Positions 1 through 8,450 are shown, counted from the stretch's first letter. The stretch: 36,852 nucleotides of DNA from Chloroflexaceae bacterium (GCA_012031815.1 JAAUTE010000003.1:1-36852), one strand, 5' to 3'. Program-made: numbers and translations. The notes: generated from the letters alone by a model not told the origin.

Positions 1-1083
1 CCGGTAGTGCCGCTCAAAAATGCGCGGCTGGTCTGCGGCGGGAATGCCATACCCCGTGTCGGCAATTTCAATTCCTTGGCGCGGGCTGTCTCCCCCTTGT
101 CCCAGCGATCGCACGGCAACCAAGCCACCTCTAGGTGTATATTTCAGCGCGTTATCTAATAAATTATTCAGAATCTCTGTCAGGGCTGAGGCCGACCCTT
201 TGACCGCAGCCAGCTCTGACCCTAGCTCAATCGCCAGCCCAATCTCTCGTTCCTGGGCAATGGCCGCCGCTGTCGCCAGCAATGGTTCCAGCACCGCCGT
301 CAGAGAAATGGCTGCTAGCGGAAATGGTGCCTTACTTGAGGAGCAAGTTGCCTCTGGCAGGGCCAGGGTCGAGGTTTCTAAGGCAGTCACTGCCAAAGGT
401 TCTAGTTGTCCCTCAAAGCGCAATAACAACTCCTGTAAGCGATCGCTTTCCCGGAGCAAGCTCTCGGCGACTGGCCAATTGCGGTCTGCGGGTAAAAGTC
501 GCTTGAGTAGGAGCTTGCTGAAGGTTCGCAGGGCCGTCAGGGGATTGCGGAGCTGGTGCAATAAATCGTCAAGGCGATGGCGCTCCCGCTGCTGCTGGTG
601 CTGCTGTTCGTGTAACCGTTGTTCGTACCACAGGCGCTGGCGCTCTAATCGACGGGCAATAGCGAGCGTACGGCTAATTTCTCTAATTTGCAGCAACTCC
701 TGGCGATTCCAGCAGCGATCCTCCCGCCTCGTTACCAACAAGCCCCAAACTCCACCGCCATAGAGCAACGGCAAAACCACCTGCTGCCGCAGGGCTAGAG
801 ATGATTGAGCCGATTCCTCCCCTCGCCAGAGCGTCTCTGAGATCTGGGGCAGACTTTCCTCAATGGCTTCCAGGTGAGTCCCTGGGGGCAAGGATAAAGC
901 CGTGCTGTCTAGCCAATCGGCTGAGGGCGGGGGCGCAACAGCCACCGGAACCAGTTGGGGCTGTGCCTCACTCTGCAATTTTTCGGTGATGTAGACTGCA
1001 CTCCAGGCAGCGCCCAATCCCTGCAACAGGGCAACCTGGGACTGACACAGGTCAGCAAACTCTGGACTGACGGATAGAGACAT
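1..1083 (-). CDS. GAF-type sensor histidine kinase, C-terminus cut by window edge
   Basis: Reading from an ATG at 1083, the frame stays open for 361 codons and runs off the window. The N-terminal ~150 residues look like a degenerate GAF sensor region. Next comes a glutamine- and arginine-rich linker, then a HisKA phosphoacceptor helix with the H box LLHQLRNPLTALRTF. The ATPase domain shows an N box (ILNNLLDNALKYTPRGG), a G1 box (IEIADTGYGIP) and the start of the F box (IFERHYR). I infer autophosphorylation on the H-box histidine and transfer to an unseen response regulator. No transmembrane segment is visible, so it is probably cytoplasmic. AGGGG sits about 10 bases before the start. The ligand sensed is unknown, and no regulator gene lies next to it here. 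Confidence 0.85.
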   Translation of the reverse strand, partial: MSLSVSPEFADLCQSQVALLQGLGAAWSAVYITEKLQSEAQPQLVPVAVAPPPSADWLDSTALSLPPGTHLEAIEESLPQISETLWRGEESAQSSLALRQQVVLPLLYGGGVWGLLVTRREDRCWNRQELLQIREISRTLAIARRLERQRLWYEQRLHEQQHQQQRERHRLDDLLHQLRNPLTALRTFSKLLLKRLLPADRNWPVAESLLRESDRLQELLLRFEGQLEPLAVTALETSTLALPEATCSSSKAPFPLAAISLTAVLEPLLATAAAIAQEREIGLAIELGSELAAVKGSASALTEILNNLLDNALKYTPRGGLVAVRSLGQGGDSPRQGIEIADTGYGIPAADQPRIFERHYR

Positions 1084-1330
1084 CGGCTGCAAACCCCTAT
1101 TTGTGGCTAGCCGCGAGGCTACTACCAGGTTTCTCTACTTTAATTCTGTCGTGGCGATCGCACTTCCCCAATCATCAGGAATATTTTTACCAAACACTAA
1201 AGAATGTGTACTTATATTAAAATCTTAATCTTTATTTTATAAACTCTCTTTGCCAGCCGGGGGCAAAAACTGGCTAAAAGGCCCAACCAGTGCCCAGAAA
1301 GACCCGTCCTACCTGGCGTCCGCTCTGGGG

Positions 1331-1358
1331 TTGATTTTTTTTGTTACGGGGATATAAT
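1331..1358 (+). promoter_or_regulatory. Putative sigma70-type promoter of the DUF3155 gene
   Basis: TTGATT at 1331-1336 and TATAAT at 1353-1358 are separated by 16 bases and lie about 57 bases before the TTG start at 1416. The match to the bacterial housekeeping consensus is good at the -10. The rest of the 332-base gap from 1084 to 1415 is AT-rich, separates divergent genes and shows no other gene. Confidence 0.5.
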
Positions 1359-1415
1359 TGCCACGACTTTTGTAACTATAACTACAGCTAGAGGCTGAAA
1401 GAGGAGGTACCTGGG

Positions 1416-1739
1416 TTGGCAAGAAAACGCAAGCGCAAGAGCCGCCGCCGTCAGGAGGGCCGTAAAATTCTCGAACTCGTCCCTCAGTATAATATCGAAA
1501 GTGGCGATCAAAAACCGGTAACTGCCGCGCGAAACTATATTTCCTCTTCCGGGATTGCTCCCCCAGCACTGCTGGTTGTCCGACGGAACGAGCACACTAC
1601 CGATCGCTATTTCTGGGCTGAAAAAGGCTTATTTGGAGCCCAGTATGTTGAAGAAAATCATTTCCTCTTCCCCAGTTTGCGATCGCTGATCCCCGAAGGA
1701 ATTTCTGAGAAAACGCCTGCCGTTGCAGCCAGTCGCTAA
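1416..1739 (+). CDS. DUF3155 family protein
   Basis: A 107-residue protein begins with a strongly basic N-terminus (MARKRKRKSRRRQEGRK), followed by a compact region containing the stretch NEHTTDRYFWAEKGLFGAQY. I recognise this as the cyanobacterial DUF3155 family, whose function is not known. The basic head suggests contact with nucleic acid or ribosomes, but that is inference. The start is TTG at 1416: the perfect Shine-Dalgarno GAGGAGGT at 1401-1408 fits this codon, and a promoter lies just upstream. A strong hairpin follows the stop. Confidence 0.85.
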   Translation: MARKRKRKSRRRQEGRKILELVPQYNIESGDQKPVTAARNYISSSGIAPPALLVVRRNEHTTDRYFWAEKGLFGAQYVEENHFLFPSLRSLIPEGISEKTPAVAASR

Positions 1740-1760
1740 ATGACTTAGTGGCAAAATTCT

Positions 1761-1789
1761 AAACTCCGCTTAGGTTTTAAGCGGAGTTT
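1761..1789. terminator. Bidirectional hairpin terminator
   Basis: A perfect 12-base stem (1761-1772 pairs with 1778-1789) has a 5-base loop. It sits between the convergent DUF3155 and KH-domain genes. The tract after the stem is a short T-rich stretch on each strand, so it probably ends transcripts from both sides. Confidence 0.7.
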
Positions 1790-1847
1790 GGTGTTAAAAG
1801 CGGATATAGCTTGTCCTTCAGGCTATTACCAACAAACCAGGTCGAGG

Positions 1848-2201
1848 CTAGGATTTTCGCGCCGACGAGTGACGGGGACGGCGCTGGCGATCGCCTTCTG
1901 GCCGAGGGTCTTCACTGGAACGCTCGCGGCCGCCTAATTCCCGCTCTACATTGCCGTAGACATCCAAATAAATTGATTGCCCTGCCAAAGTAGCCGCCGC
2001 CTGTAGGACAATACGAATGGCTTGAATATTGCGGCCGCCGCGGCCATAAACCCGTCCTTTGTCATCACTTTCAAAGGCAAGACGCAGCCAAATCCGCTGT
2101 TGGTTTTTGAGCGGTTCGCAATCAAGACGCAAAGACTGGTGCGACTCCAAAAAAGGCTCGATTAGAAAGCGAACGAGTTGCAGATAATCAGGGCTGACCA
2201 T
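1848..2201 (-). CDS. KH-domain RNA-binding protein (KhpA-like)
   Basis: A protein of about 117 residues. The type II KH core is clear: the GxxG-type loop is in KGRVYGRGGRNIQAIR, preceded by a conserved acidic strand and followed by LYLDVYGNV. The C-terminal ~25 residues are a charged, arginine-rich tail (ERELGGRERSSEDPRPEGDR), which is typical of cyanobacterial members and longer than in Firmicute KhpA. It should bind RNA; KhpA homologues act in post-transcriptional control and near the ribosome. The gene lies directly downstream of rpsP, a widespread pairing. I chose the ATG at 2201 (MVSPDYLQLVRFLI) because homologues start near there. An ATG at 2240 overlapping the rpsP stop is the alternative and would add 13 residues. 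Confidence 0.88.
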   Translation of the reverse strand: MVSPDYLQLVRFLIEPFLESHQSLRLDCEPLKNQQRIWLRLAFESDDKGRVYGRGGRNIQAIRIVLQAAATLAGQSIYLDVYGNVERELGGRERSSEDPRPEGDRQRRPRHSSARKS

Positions 2202-2229
2202 TAAATTTGACTGAGCAACAATCACTGGC

Positions 2230-2481
2230 TTAGGGTGCATTGACTTGTTCAAATACTTGCGCTTTCCGTAAAATGCTGCGAACAGTTTCCGTCGGCATGG
2301 CTCCTTGCTTGAGCCGCTGGACAATAGCCGGAACGTTCAGGCGAGTTTCGTTGGTGCGGGGATTGTAGTAACCTAATTCCTCCAGGGGACGACCATCGCG
2401 ACGACTCGTATCGTGTATGGCAATAATTCGGTAACTAACCTCTCGTTTTTTGCCAAATCGTTTTAGACGCAGTTTAACCAT
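2230..2481 (-). CDS. rpsP: 30S ribosomal protein S16
   Basis: An 83-residue protein matching bS16 end to end. It has the N-terminal [11 protein letters not shown] strand, the [25 protein letters not shown] segment that contacts 16S rRNA, and a short C-terminal helix. S16 is an assembly protein of the small-subunit body. Length is normal. The ATG at 2481 follows a weak purine-rich site (GTAAGG). It heads a two-gene unit with the KH-domain gene. In many cyanobacteria ffh lies upstream of rpsP; here the upstream region holds no gene that I can recognise. Confidence 0.97.
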   Translation of the reverse strand: MVKLRLKRFGKKREVSYRIIAIHDTSRRDGRPLEELGYYNPRTNETRLNVPAIVQRLKQGAMPTETVRSILRKAQVFEQVNAP

Positions 2482-2957
2482 GATTAACCTTACAGTCTCC
2501 TTAATCTAAATTCTATAACGGGTTTGGGCGGATAATTTTCAAGCAACAAACCAAACATTATCCTATATTTTCGTGACTTTGGCAAGGTCATTGAGAGGAG
2601 TAGGGGGAAAGATTTCCCGGACGCTGGCCCTGGCTAGCTCAGCGCTGACTCCTTGCGGATACTGAATGGCAAAATTTCGTAAAAAAACGGGAAATCGGGT
2701 TGCGACCACGGCTTTTTTAGGGTTTGGCCGTTGCTGGCTCCGATTTCGAGAGTTCTTGCCCCTCAAATTGCCACTTTTTGGGGAGTTTTTGCGGCAAATT
2801 GCGCTTACTGGGGAAAATCTCTACCGCTCGCCTACTAGCCCTTGGTGTTTAGCTTGGTCGGTAAGCTTGTCTATTTTTTGGATCGGGCTATCTTCTGATT
2901 TGATTTTGTATTGATTGTTGGGCCCGTTTGGCGGCAGCGATCGCTAGCTCGCGACTG
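2482..2957. other. 476-base gap with no supported gene
   Basis: Short open frames exist on both strands (2563-2766 minus, 2666-2914 plus). They overlap each other, have no ribosome binding site and match no family I know. The sequence just before rpsP (about 2484-2530) is AT-rich and presumably holds its promoter. Confidence 0.5.
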
Positions 2958-3340
2958 CTAGGGGTTGAGATTAGGAGCAGGCTTTGATTCATCGGCGATC
3001 GGTTCTTCCCCCTGAAGCTGTCGCATAAATTTTTGGGTTTCGTAAGGCAACGGCTCATCCAGGTTGAGCTTCTCCTTAATGGTGTTGATGGCTTCTCCCA
3101 GGGAAGTTTTGGCGGATTCTGCCCTAGATTCTACCCTGTCTTCAATCGCTTCAGAGGTTAGCGGTACTTCCGTCGAAACCCGGTCGATTTGGTAGGATTT
3201 TGCATCCGGGGTTAAGGTGTCAGCCCCAGCCTGTCCCGCCTGGTAAGCACCCTGTCCAAAGCCAAAAATAACCGCAAGCAGTGCCGGAATAACGAGATAC
3301 TTTCCCAAAAAGCAGTCCAACTAAAAGCAGTTGTTTTCAT
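2958..3340 (-). CDS. Small membrane-anchored or secreted protein, unknown function (one-base frameshift)
   Basis: The in-frame reading that ends at 2958 opens only at a TTG near 3320, inside a hydrophobic segment. An ATG at 3340 begins MKTTAFSWTAF in another frame. Adding one T to the five-T run on the coding strand (A run 3307-3311 on the plus strand) joins them into a 127-residue protein. It would have a signal or anchor helix (LGKYLVIPALLAVIFGFGQG, about residues 12-31), then a polar, acidic domain with helical heptads (IEDRVESRAESAKTSLGEAI) and a proline-rich tail. I do not recognise the family. The break is in a homopolymer and is most likely a sequencing error. Confidence 0.65.
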
Positions 3341-3665
3341 GGAATTCCACAGATAATTTTTAGTAATTATTCTAGAAATCAGGGGACAGAAAAACGTCCC
3401 TCAGAAGAGATATACGATTTTTTCCTGATGAATCGAGGAAGTAAAACCACAAACCCTCAATAACTTTTCAAGGTGATCGATCTCAATACTCACGACAAAA
3501 AAAATTAGCAATTTTCATTCCTTACTGTCACCAATCTATAGTCAAAAATTCATTCTACAATTGGATAGAAACATAGCTATATCTAGAGAAAGATGTTTTT
3601 ACCTGATTGTATTTGTTTTTCTAAAAAGTATAGTACGGCTCCAGCTCAAAGGAGACAAAAAAATC
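3341..3665. other. AT-rich intergenic region upstream of chaB-like gene
   Basis: The 325 bases between divergent genes are very AT-rich, with many short A and T runs, unlike the flanking coding DNA. An in-frame extension of the next gene to 3561 is possible but poorly supported. I see no RNA gene. It probably carries the promoters for both flanking genes. Confidence 0.5.
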
Positions 3666-3947
3666 ATGACTTTTCAATCAATAGATAATTTACCGTCAGA
3701 CGTTAAAGAGCAATTGCCCATTGGCGCTCAACAGGTTTTCCTCGCGGCTTTTAACAGTGCCACTTCCGATGGACTGAGCGAGAACAAAGCCATGCAGGTC
3801 GCTTGGAGTTCCGTTAAAAACCTCTACAAGCCAGATGCTAACGGGGAATGGCAGCCCGATCCCCAAAGAGCAGCCGCTGAGCAAACCGACATGGGCAGTC
3901 ATGAAGGAGCGAGACGCAACCCTTTGGGAAGTGTGCCTGCTGCCTAG
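3666..3947 (+). CDS. ChaB family protein
   Basis: A 93-residue protein. The N-terminal ~65 residues match the ChaB domain: LPSDVKEQLPIGAQQVFLAA, a central stretch with SENKAMQVAWSSVKNLY, and a W/P-rich end. ChaB was named as a putative regulator of the ChaA cation antiporter in E. coli, but its biochemical role is not established. Stand-alone copies are common in cyanobacteria, sometimes linked to stress. The ATG at 3666 is preceded by AAAGGAGAC about 10 bases upstream, so I prefer it to the in-frame start at 3561. The tail (NPLGSVPAA) is small and polar. No chaA-like gene is nearby. Confidence 0.85.
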   Translation: MTFQSIDNLPSDVKEQLPIGAQQVFLAAFNSATSDGLSENKAMQVAWSSVKNLYKPDANGEWQPDPQRAAAEQTDMGSHEGARRNPLGSVPAA

Positions 3948-4200
3948 CATTGGCGCTACACCGGTAAAATTTTCCCAACATCCTCCCAACGCGCTTAAGC
4001 CTTGCCAGTAACGGTTAAATTGCTAAATCTTCTCGCATGGTTGAATTTTTTTGACATATACCCTTATCCTTGATGTATAGATAAACACATGCGGGCGAGC
4101 GCTGGCAGTTTGCCAAAGTTGCAGCTTTAAGCGCGTTCATGGGGTGTGGACGGGTAAAACAGCCAAGCGTGGAAATGGGCCCTAAGCTGAATGGGGTGGT

Positions 4201-4584
4201 ATGTCGAGACGAAAGAAAAAGTTTTCTTGCGGTCACAAGGGATACGGGCAAGAATGTCACAAATGCGCCCAGGCAGCCGCTGAGAAGGAAAACAAACAGC
4301 AGCAAAAACACCAGTGGGAAGCCGCCTTTGCCCACGATCCTATTGATTTGACTGCCCTCCCCAAAAATGTCGTCCTCAAAGCACGCCACATACTTCGGGG
4401 GCTTCAAGACCGTCAAGATTATCGAGAATTTCGGGGGAAGCGCCTGCGTCATAATCGTTTTGTAATCAGCATTCCCGTAACCCGTAACTATCGCCTTCTC
4501 TGCCGCGATCGCGGTAATTTTCTCATTCCAGAGGCGGTTATCTCCCACGAAGACTATAACGTCTGCAAGCCTGGAGACAGCTAG
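4201..4584 (+). CDS. DUF7682-type zinc-binding protein with RelE-like C-terminal region
   Basis: A 127-residue protein with two parts. Residues 1-30 form a cysteine/histidine cluster (SCGHKGYGQECHKCAQ) that looks like a small zinc knuckle, followed by a lysine/glutamine-rich linker. Residues ~50-122 run LTALPKNVVLKARHILRGL, then FRGKRLRHNRFVISIPV, YRLLCR and SHEDYN. That order of helices, a basic strand and a terminal HExYN resembles RelE/ParE-superfamily mRNA interferases. I recognise the cyanobacterial zinc-binding family; the RelE similarity is my reading of the pattern. No antitoxin gene is adjacent. GGGGTGG sits just before the ATG. Confidence 0.7.
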   Translation: MSRRKKKFSCGHKGYGQECHKCAQAAAEKENKQQQKHQWEAAFAHDPIDLTALPKNVVLKARHILRGLQDRQDYREFRGKRLRHNRFVISIPVTRNYRLLCRDRGNFLIPEAVISHEDYNVCKPGDS

Positions 4585-4643
4585 GGTTTCGACGGTCAAA
4601 AATGTTAGCCTAATAGCGACACGGCTTATTTTTTGCTTCCGGC

Positions 4644-5847
4644 ATGCAAATTTATCTCGACCACAGCGCTACCACTCCGCCCCGACCGGAAGTTATTGCC
4701 AAAATGCAGGCTGTTATGGCTGAAGCTTGGGGCAACCCGTCTAGCTTGCATGTTTGGGGGCAGCGCTCAGCGATGGCGATCGAGGTAGCTAGATTACAGG
4801 TTGCTCAGTTAATTAATGCACCTCATCCAGAATCCATTATTTTTACCGCTGGCGGCACAGAAGCCGATAATCTAGCCCTGCTGGGCATTGCCCGTCAGTA
4901 CGAAACGCCTCAACATTTAGTTATTTCCAGCGTCGAACATGCGGCGATCGCAGAACCAGTCCGTCAATTGGAGCAGCAAGGCTGGCAGGTTACTAGGTTA
5001 CTTGTTAACAGCCAAGGACGCCTCAATCCCATCGATTTAGTGGCTGCCCTTCAAAGCAATACGGTTTTAGTTTCGATAATCTATGGTCAAAGCGAAGTGG
5101 GCACGCTCCAGCCCCTGGCCGAGCTGGCTCATATCGCTAAAGCCCATCGAGTTTTGGTTCACACCGATGCGGTGCAGGTCGCGGGCCGCTTACCCATTGA
5201 CGTGGAGCAATTGCCGGTGGATTTACTGTCTTGTCGGCCCACAAACTCTACGGGCCCCAAGGAAGCGGCGCACTGTACGTCCGGGAAGGGCTGGAGCTGA
5301 TGCCGCTCTTGGGGGCGGCGGTCAGGAACGGGGTTGGCGTTCTGGCACGCCAGCTCTCCCGGCGATCGCGGGGTTTGGCGTAGCCGCAGCCCTGGCCGCA
5401 GCCGAGCTGGAGGAGCAGAGAGCGCACGTACAAACCCTGAGAGAGCTGCTATTTGAGCAATTATCCGACTGTCCTTACCTGCAACCCACGGGTGATCGCC
5501 TACGCCGTTTGCCGCACCACGCCAGTTTTGTCATTGCAGACCCCCCAGGAGAACTAGCTACCCTGGTGACGGGCAGAACGCTGGTACGAGAGCTAAATCT
5601 GGCAGGGATTGCCATTAGTGCTGGGTCAGCATGTCACAGTGGTAAACTGAGTCCGAGTCCAATTCTGCTAGCAATGGGCTATTCCCCCACGGCAGCCCTG
5701 GGAGGCATTCGCTTGACGCTGGGGCGAGACACGACTCAAGCAGACATTGAGTGGACGGCGATGGCGCTCAAGCAAATCCTTCAGCGTCTCCTAGAACCCT
5801 CCTCTCCTTCGGTTTACTATCGACTACCTGTGATTGCTAAGCGATGA
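4644..5847 (+). CDS. Cysteine desulfurase, NifS/IscS type (two one-base frameshifts)
   Basis: A PLP enzyme that takes sulfur from cysteine for Fe-S clusters and thiocofactors. The N-terminus is typical (MQIYLDHSATTPPRPEVIAK), followed by GGTEADNLAL and VEHAAI. The PLP lysine lies in SAHKLYGPQGSGALYVR, which is read only after restoring one T near 5231. A second missing G in the run 5311-5315 restores LLGGGGQERGWRSGTP. The catalytic cysteine is in ISAGSACHSGKLSPSP. With both bases restored the protein is 401 residues, normal for the group I enzymes. Both breaks lie in conserved segments and short runs, so I think they are sequencing errors. The stop overlaps the next ATG (ATGA), implying translational coupling. 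Confidence 0.9.
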
Positions 5848-6578
5848 CCCCCGTTCCCGACACCCTCGAAACCGCGATCGCCCAGGCTAAAGTGGCAACT
5901 CAAGCGGCCCTGGCCGCGGGCTGCGATCGCCTGCAAGTGGAGTTACTCCTGCCCGAAATCACCCTGCAAGCTCAAGTCCTGGCCAGGGAGTTTGCGGAGA
6001 TCTTTGCAGACTACGGTTCGGGATTAAAAATTCTCTTCACCGATGCCGGGGCTGCCGCGCTGGCCCGTCGGGATTGGGGAGAGGTTCCCTTTCAAATTAG
6101 CGATCTGGGCAGTCCACGAATGCCCGTGACCAACAAAATTAACGAGCAAGACCGAGCCTTTTTGTTAGTTTCTCCCACGGCGGTTGAGGTGGAGCAGGTA
6201 GAAAAGCTCTGTAATTTGGCGGGAGAGCGCCCGGTGCTGTTGTTGATTCCCCAGCTAGAAAATGTGGCAATTGTGGGGGTCGGCTTGGCCGCACGGCAAC
6301 TGCGGGAGCGCTTTATTAACACCCTAGATTCCTGCTATTATTTCCGTCCGCTGGAAGGGGCTGCGGTATTACGAGCCTATCCCTCACCCTGGCAGGTTTG
6401 GCTGGAAAGGGAAAGCGGCTACGAATTAATTGCCCAGGAGCCGCAAAAACCCCTGGGAGACAAGTTAGAATTGCTCATTTCCGGCGCTAGTCAGGCAGAA
6501 GCTTCTCAGGGAACAGCTCCCCGCAAAAAAGGGCTTTTATCCGGTTTGCAGCAATTTTTGCGGGCTTTAAGCCAATAG
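5844..6578 (+). CDS. DUF1995 family protein (LPA3-like)
   Basis: A 244-residue soluble protein of the DUF1995 family. Its core runs from ~residue 10 to 190 and includes a Rossmann-like alternation: LKILFTDAGAAALARRDWGE, then AFLLVSPTAVEVEQVEKLC and RPVLLLIPQLENVAIVGVG. The plant homologue LPA3 helps assembly of photosystem II, so a chloroplast or thylakoid assembly role is plausible, though the activity is unknown. The C-terminal tail (PRKKGLLSGLQQFLRAL) is amphipathic and could attach to a membrane. It starts on an ATG overlapping the stop of the cysteine desulfurase by four bases, so the two are surely co-translated, which suggests a link to cofactor supply. Confidence 0.85.
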   Translation: MTPVPDTLETAIAQAKVATQAALAAGCDRLQVELLLPEITLQAQVLAREFAEIFADYGSGLKILFTDAGAAALARRDWGEVPFQISDLGSPRMPVTNKINEQDRAFLLVSPTAVEVEQVEKLCNLAGERPVLLLIPQLENVAIVGVGLAARQLRERFINTLDSCYYFRPLEGAAVLRAYPSPWQVWLERESGYELIAQEPQKPLGDKLELLISGASQAEASQGTAPRKKGLLSGLQQFLRALSQ

Positions 6579-6643
6579 AATTGGAATCTATCTCAGTCAT
6601 CACACAGCCTAACCCTTGGGCGATCGCCAACCCAAAAGTATTG

Positions 6644-7883
6644 CTAAGGCTGGCGAAATAAGGCAAAAGCTGACGTATAGCCGTGTAAAAAGGTCTGTCC
6701 GCCCACGGGGCCAATCTCCCCGTTGCAGAAAAAGCCTCCTAGGGAAACGTTGTCATAAAAGCGGCGAAACAGCTCGGAATCGAAATTGGGCCGCCCATAC
6801 AGCCCCTGACCGCGCCCCAAACAAGAAAACATTAAGGCTCCACTCCCCGCTGGTAGCGCTCCCTGCCCTTGCTGGTGGCTGGTCAGTAAATCTTCCAAGT
6901 CTTCCGCTGAGGTACGGGCATCTCGCAAATGAAACTGCACCCGCTGGCCCGCCCGAATGCGATCGCCCACGGCAATGGCCCCCAGGCGCGGATCGACGCC
7001 GATGAGATTGCGGATGAGAAAATCCCCCCGTCCCAGGCGGGGCTGAAATTCATCGCGGGCAATGCCCATAAACAGCGAATGCTGGGCTAATTCCCGGTCT
7101 CGCTCCTCCAGGGTTTCAATAATATCCCGCAGCAACTCCAGGGGCGGGCGGGAAGTCTCGCCATCGCTCAACTCCACCAAAATGTTGCGATCGCCTTTAC
7201 TGACTTGATAGACCGAGCCGATGGGACGGCAACCTTGAGCCACAATGGTTTCGACAATAATCTTGCCACTAATGGCGACACCGACGGTTCCCTCTCGGTA
7301 GAGAGCGGGCGCTGGCTGTTCCGGGGAATAGCAAAACAGTCCACTTTGTAGCCCCATTGTGCTAGAGCTGGCCAGTCCGCCGATTTTGACTGCCCCTGGA
7401 TAAGCAAAATCTAGTCCAGCTAATAAATCGGTTATCCGTGCCGAAAAAGGGTCGCTCAGCAGGATAAACTGCGGATTTTTATCTGGTTCAATCCCCAGCA
7501 GTTGCGTCCAGGCCCCCGGCGGACTGTCCAAATCCGGCAGTACCTCGGCTTCTAGATGAAACACTTGAAACTCTACCTCCGGCAGGCAAGCTACGCTCAA
7601 ACTCACTGCCACGCCCCCTTCCACTTCCACAACCTGCTCCCCTGACTTCATGCCAATCACGCCGCCCCCGCCGCAACCAATCAATCCCTTCAAAGGCAAG
7701 CGCTCTAATAACAGGGGAACCACACGGGGATATTCGCTGGCATAAGCCGAAGAAACAAACAAAACCCCCCAAATCTGGAGGTTGGGTTAGAGTTTGCTGA
7801 ACCGCTGTCACCACTTCAGCGATCGCCGCTTCCAGGGAGGGGCGCACAGAAAGGGTGTTGATCCACTGCATTCGATCCGTCAT
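6644..7883 (-). CDS. FIST-domain signal transduction protein (one-base frameshift)
   Basis: About 412 residues after removing one base from the six-C run at 7765-7770. That joins MTDRMQWINTLSVRP and QQTLTQPPDLG to VLFVSSAYASEYPRVVPLLL. The FIST_N domain covers roughly residues 20-230 (LIGCGGGGVIGMKSGEQVVE, VKIGGLASSS) and FIST_C covers roughly 240-390 (DFLIRNLIGVDP, GRGQGLYGRPNFDSE, FFCNGEIGPV). FIST domains are thought to sense small ligands such as amino acids and are often fused to kinases or cyclases; here the protein is stand-alone, as in many cyanobacteria. It is convergent with the DUF1995 gene and divergent from cp12. The extra base is in a homopolymer and probably an artefact. Confidence 0.88.
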
Positions 7884-7953
7884 AGACCTACTTCATCGCG
7901 GCGAGAGGACTGGGGCTACTGTTGCCGCCCGCAGGTAACCCCCAGGCAGAACT

Positions 7954-7978
7954 TGCTTAAATCTTAAGAGATTAAGCA
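7954..7978. promoter_or_regulatory. Inverted repeat between FIST gene and cp12
   Basis: TGCTTAA at 7954-7960 and TTAAGCA at 7972-7978 form perfect arms around an 11-base centre that itself contains CTTAAG. The size and the 11-base spacing recall LysR-type operators, so it could bind a carbon-metabolism regulator. The site lies 150 bases before cp12 and 70 before the FIST gene. The assignment to a regulator is inference. Confidence 0.4.
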
Positions 7979-8128
7979 CAATGAAGCGATAAAATCCTGC
8001 GTTAAGTTATAACTCGAAAGAACTATTGCGGCGATCGCGATAGGTTTTCCGACTCGATTGTGCCCCAAAATCGCTAGCATTGTAACTGATAGCGAGTCAT
8101 TTAAGAAGTCGTTAGAACAAGAGGACTA

Positions 8129-8355
8129 ATGAGCAACATTCACGAAGACAAATCCAAAAAGAAAAAGCCGAAGCTAGAGAGGTTTGTAGCCTTGAAGGCG
8201 CTAATTCCGGCGAGTGCGCCGCTGCGTGGGATGTGGTAGAGGAACTCCAGGCAGAAGCCGCTCACCAACGTGCTGCCTATCCTGAGAAAAATTCTCTAGA
8301 GCGTTACTGCGACGAGAACCCCGACGCGGATGAATGCCGCCTTTACGACGAATAA
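8129..8355 (+). CDS. cp12: CP12, Calvin-cycle regulatory protein (one-base frameshift)
   Basis: CP12 is an intrinsically disordered protein that, when oxidised, clamps phosphoribulokinase and GAPDH in an inactive complex and so stops the Calvin cycle in the dark. The reading ending at 8355 contains VCSLEGANSGECAAAWD with the N-terminal cysteine pair, the core AAWDVVEELQAEAAHQR, and the C-terminal GAPDH-binding loop YCDENPDADECRLYDE with the second cysteine pair. The ATG at 8129 follows GAGG and reads MSNIHEDK, but the frame is lost at the three-A run 8150-8152. One added A gives MSNIHEDKIQKEKAEAREVC and a 75-residue protein, the normal CP12 length. Redox residues are all present. The break is most likely a sequencing error. 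Confidence 0.93.
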
Positions 8356-8407
8356 CGGTTTTTCTGTCCTATTTCAGGGATTGCACAGACAATCCTTCCG
8401 TTAACTC

Positions 8408-8450
8408 AGCAGGGGCCTTCTTCTAGGGGAGAAAGCCCCTGCTATTTTTT
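8408..8450 (+). terminator. Intrinsic terminator of cp12
   Basis: AGCAGGGGC (8408-8416) pairs with GCCCCTGCT (8435-8443) and is followed by a T tract at 8445-8450. It lies 53 bases after the cp12 stop. This is a classic rho-independent structure. Confidence 0.85.

Noticed and set aside
20-763. 247-codon plus-strand frame at the left edge
   Set aside because: It lies antisense to the histidine kinase, whose H, N and G boxes are clear; the plus-strand translation is serine/arginine low-complexity.
2563-2914. Overlapping short frames on both strands upstream of rpsP
   Set aside because: No ribosome site, no recognisable domain, and they overlap each other; kept as intergenic.
5083-5847. Separate second gene after the cysteine desulfurase N-terminal half
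   Set aside because: Its sequence holds the desulfurase catalytic cysteine and C-terminus; it is the same gene after two one-base breaks.
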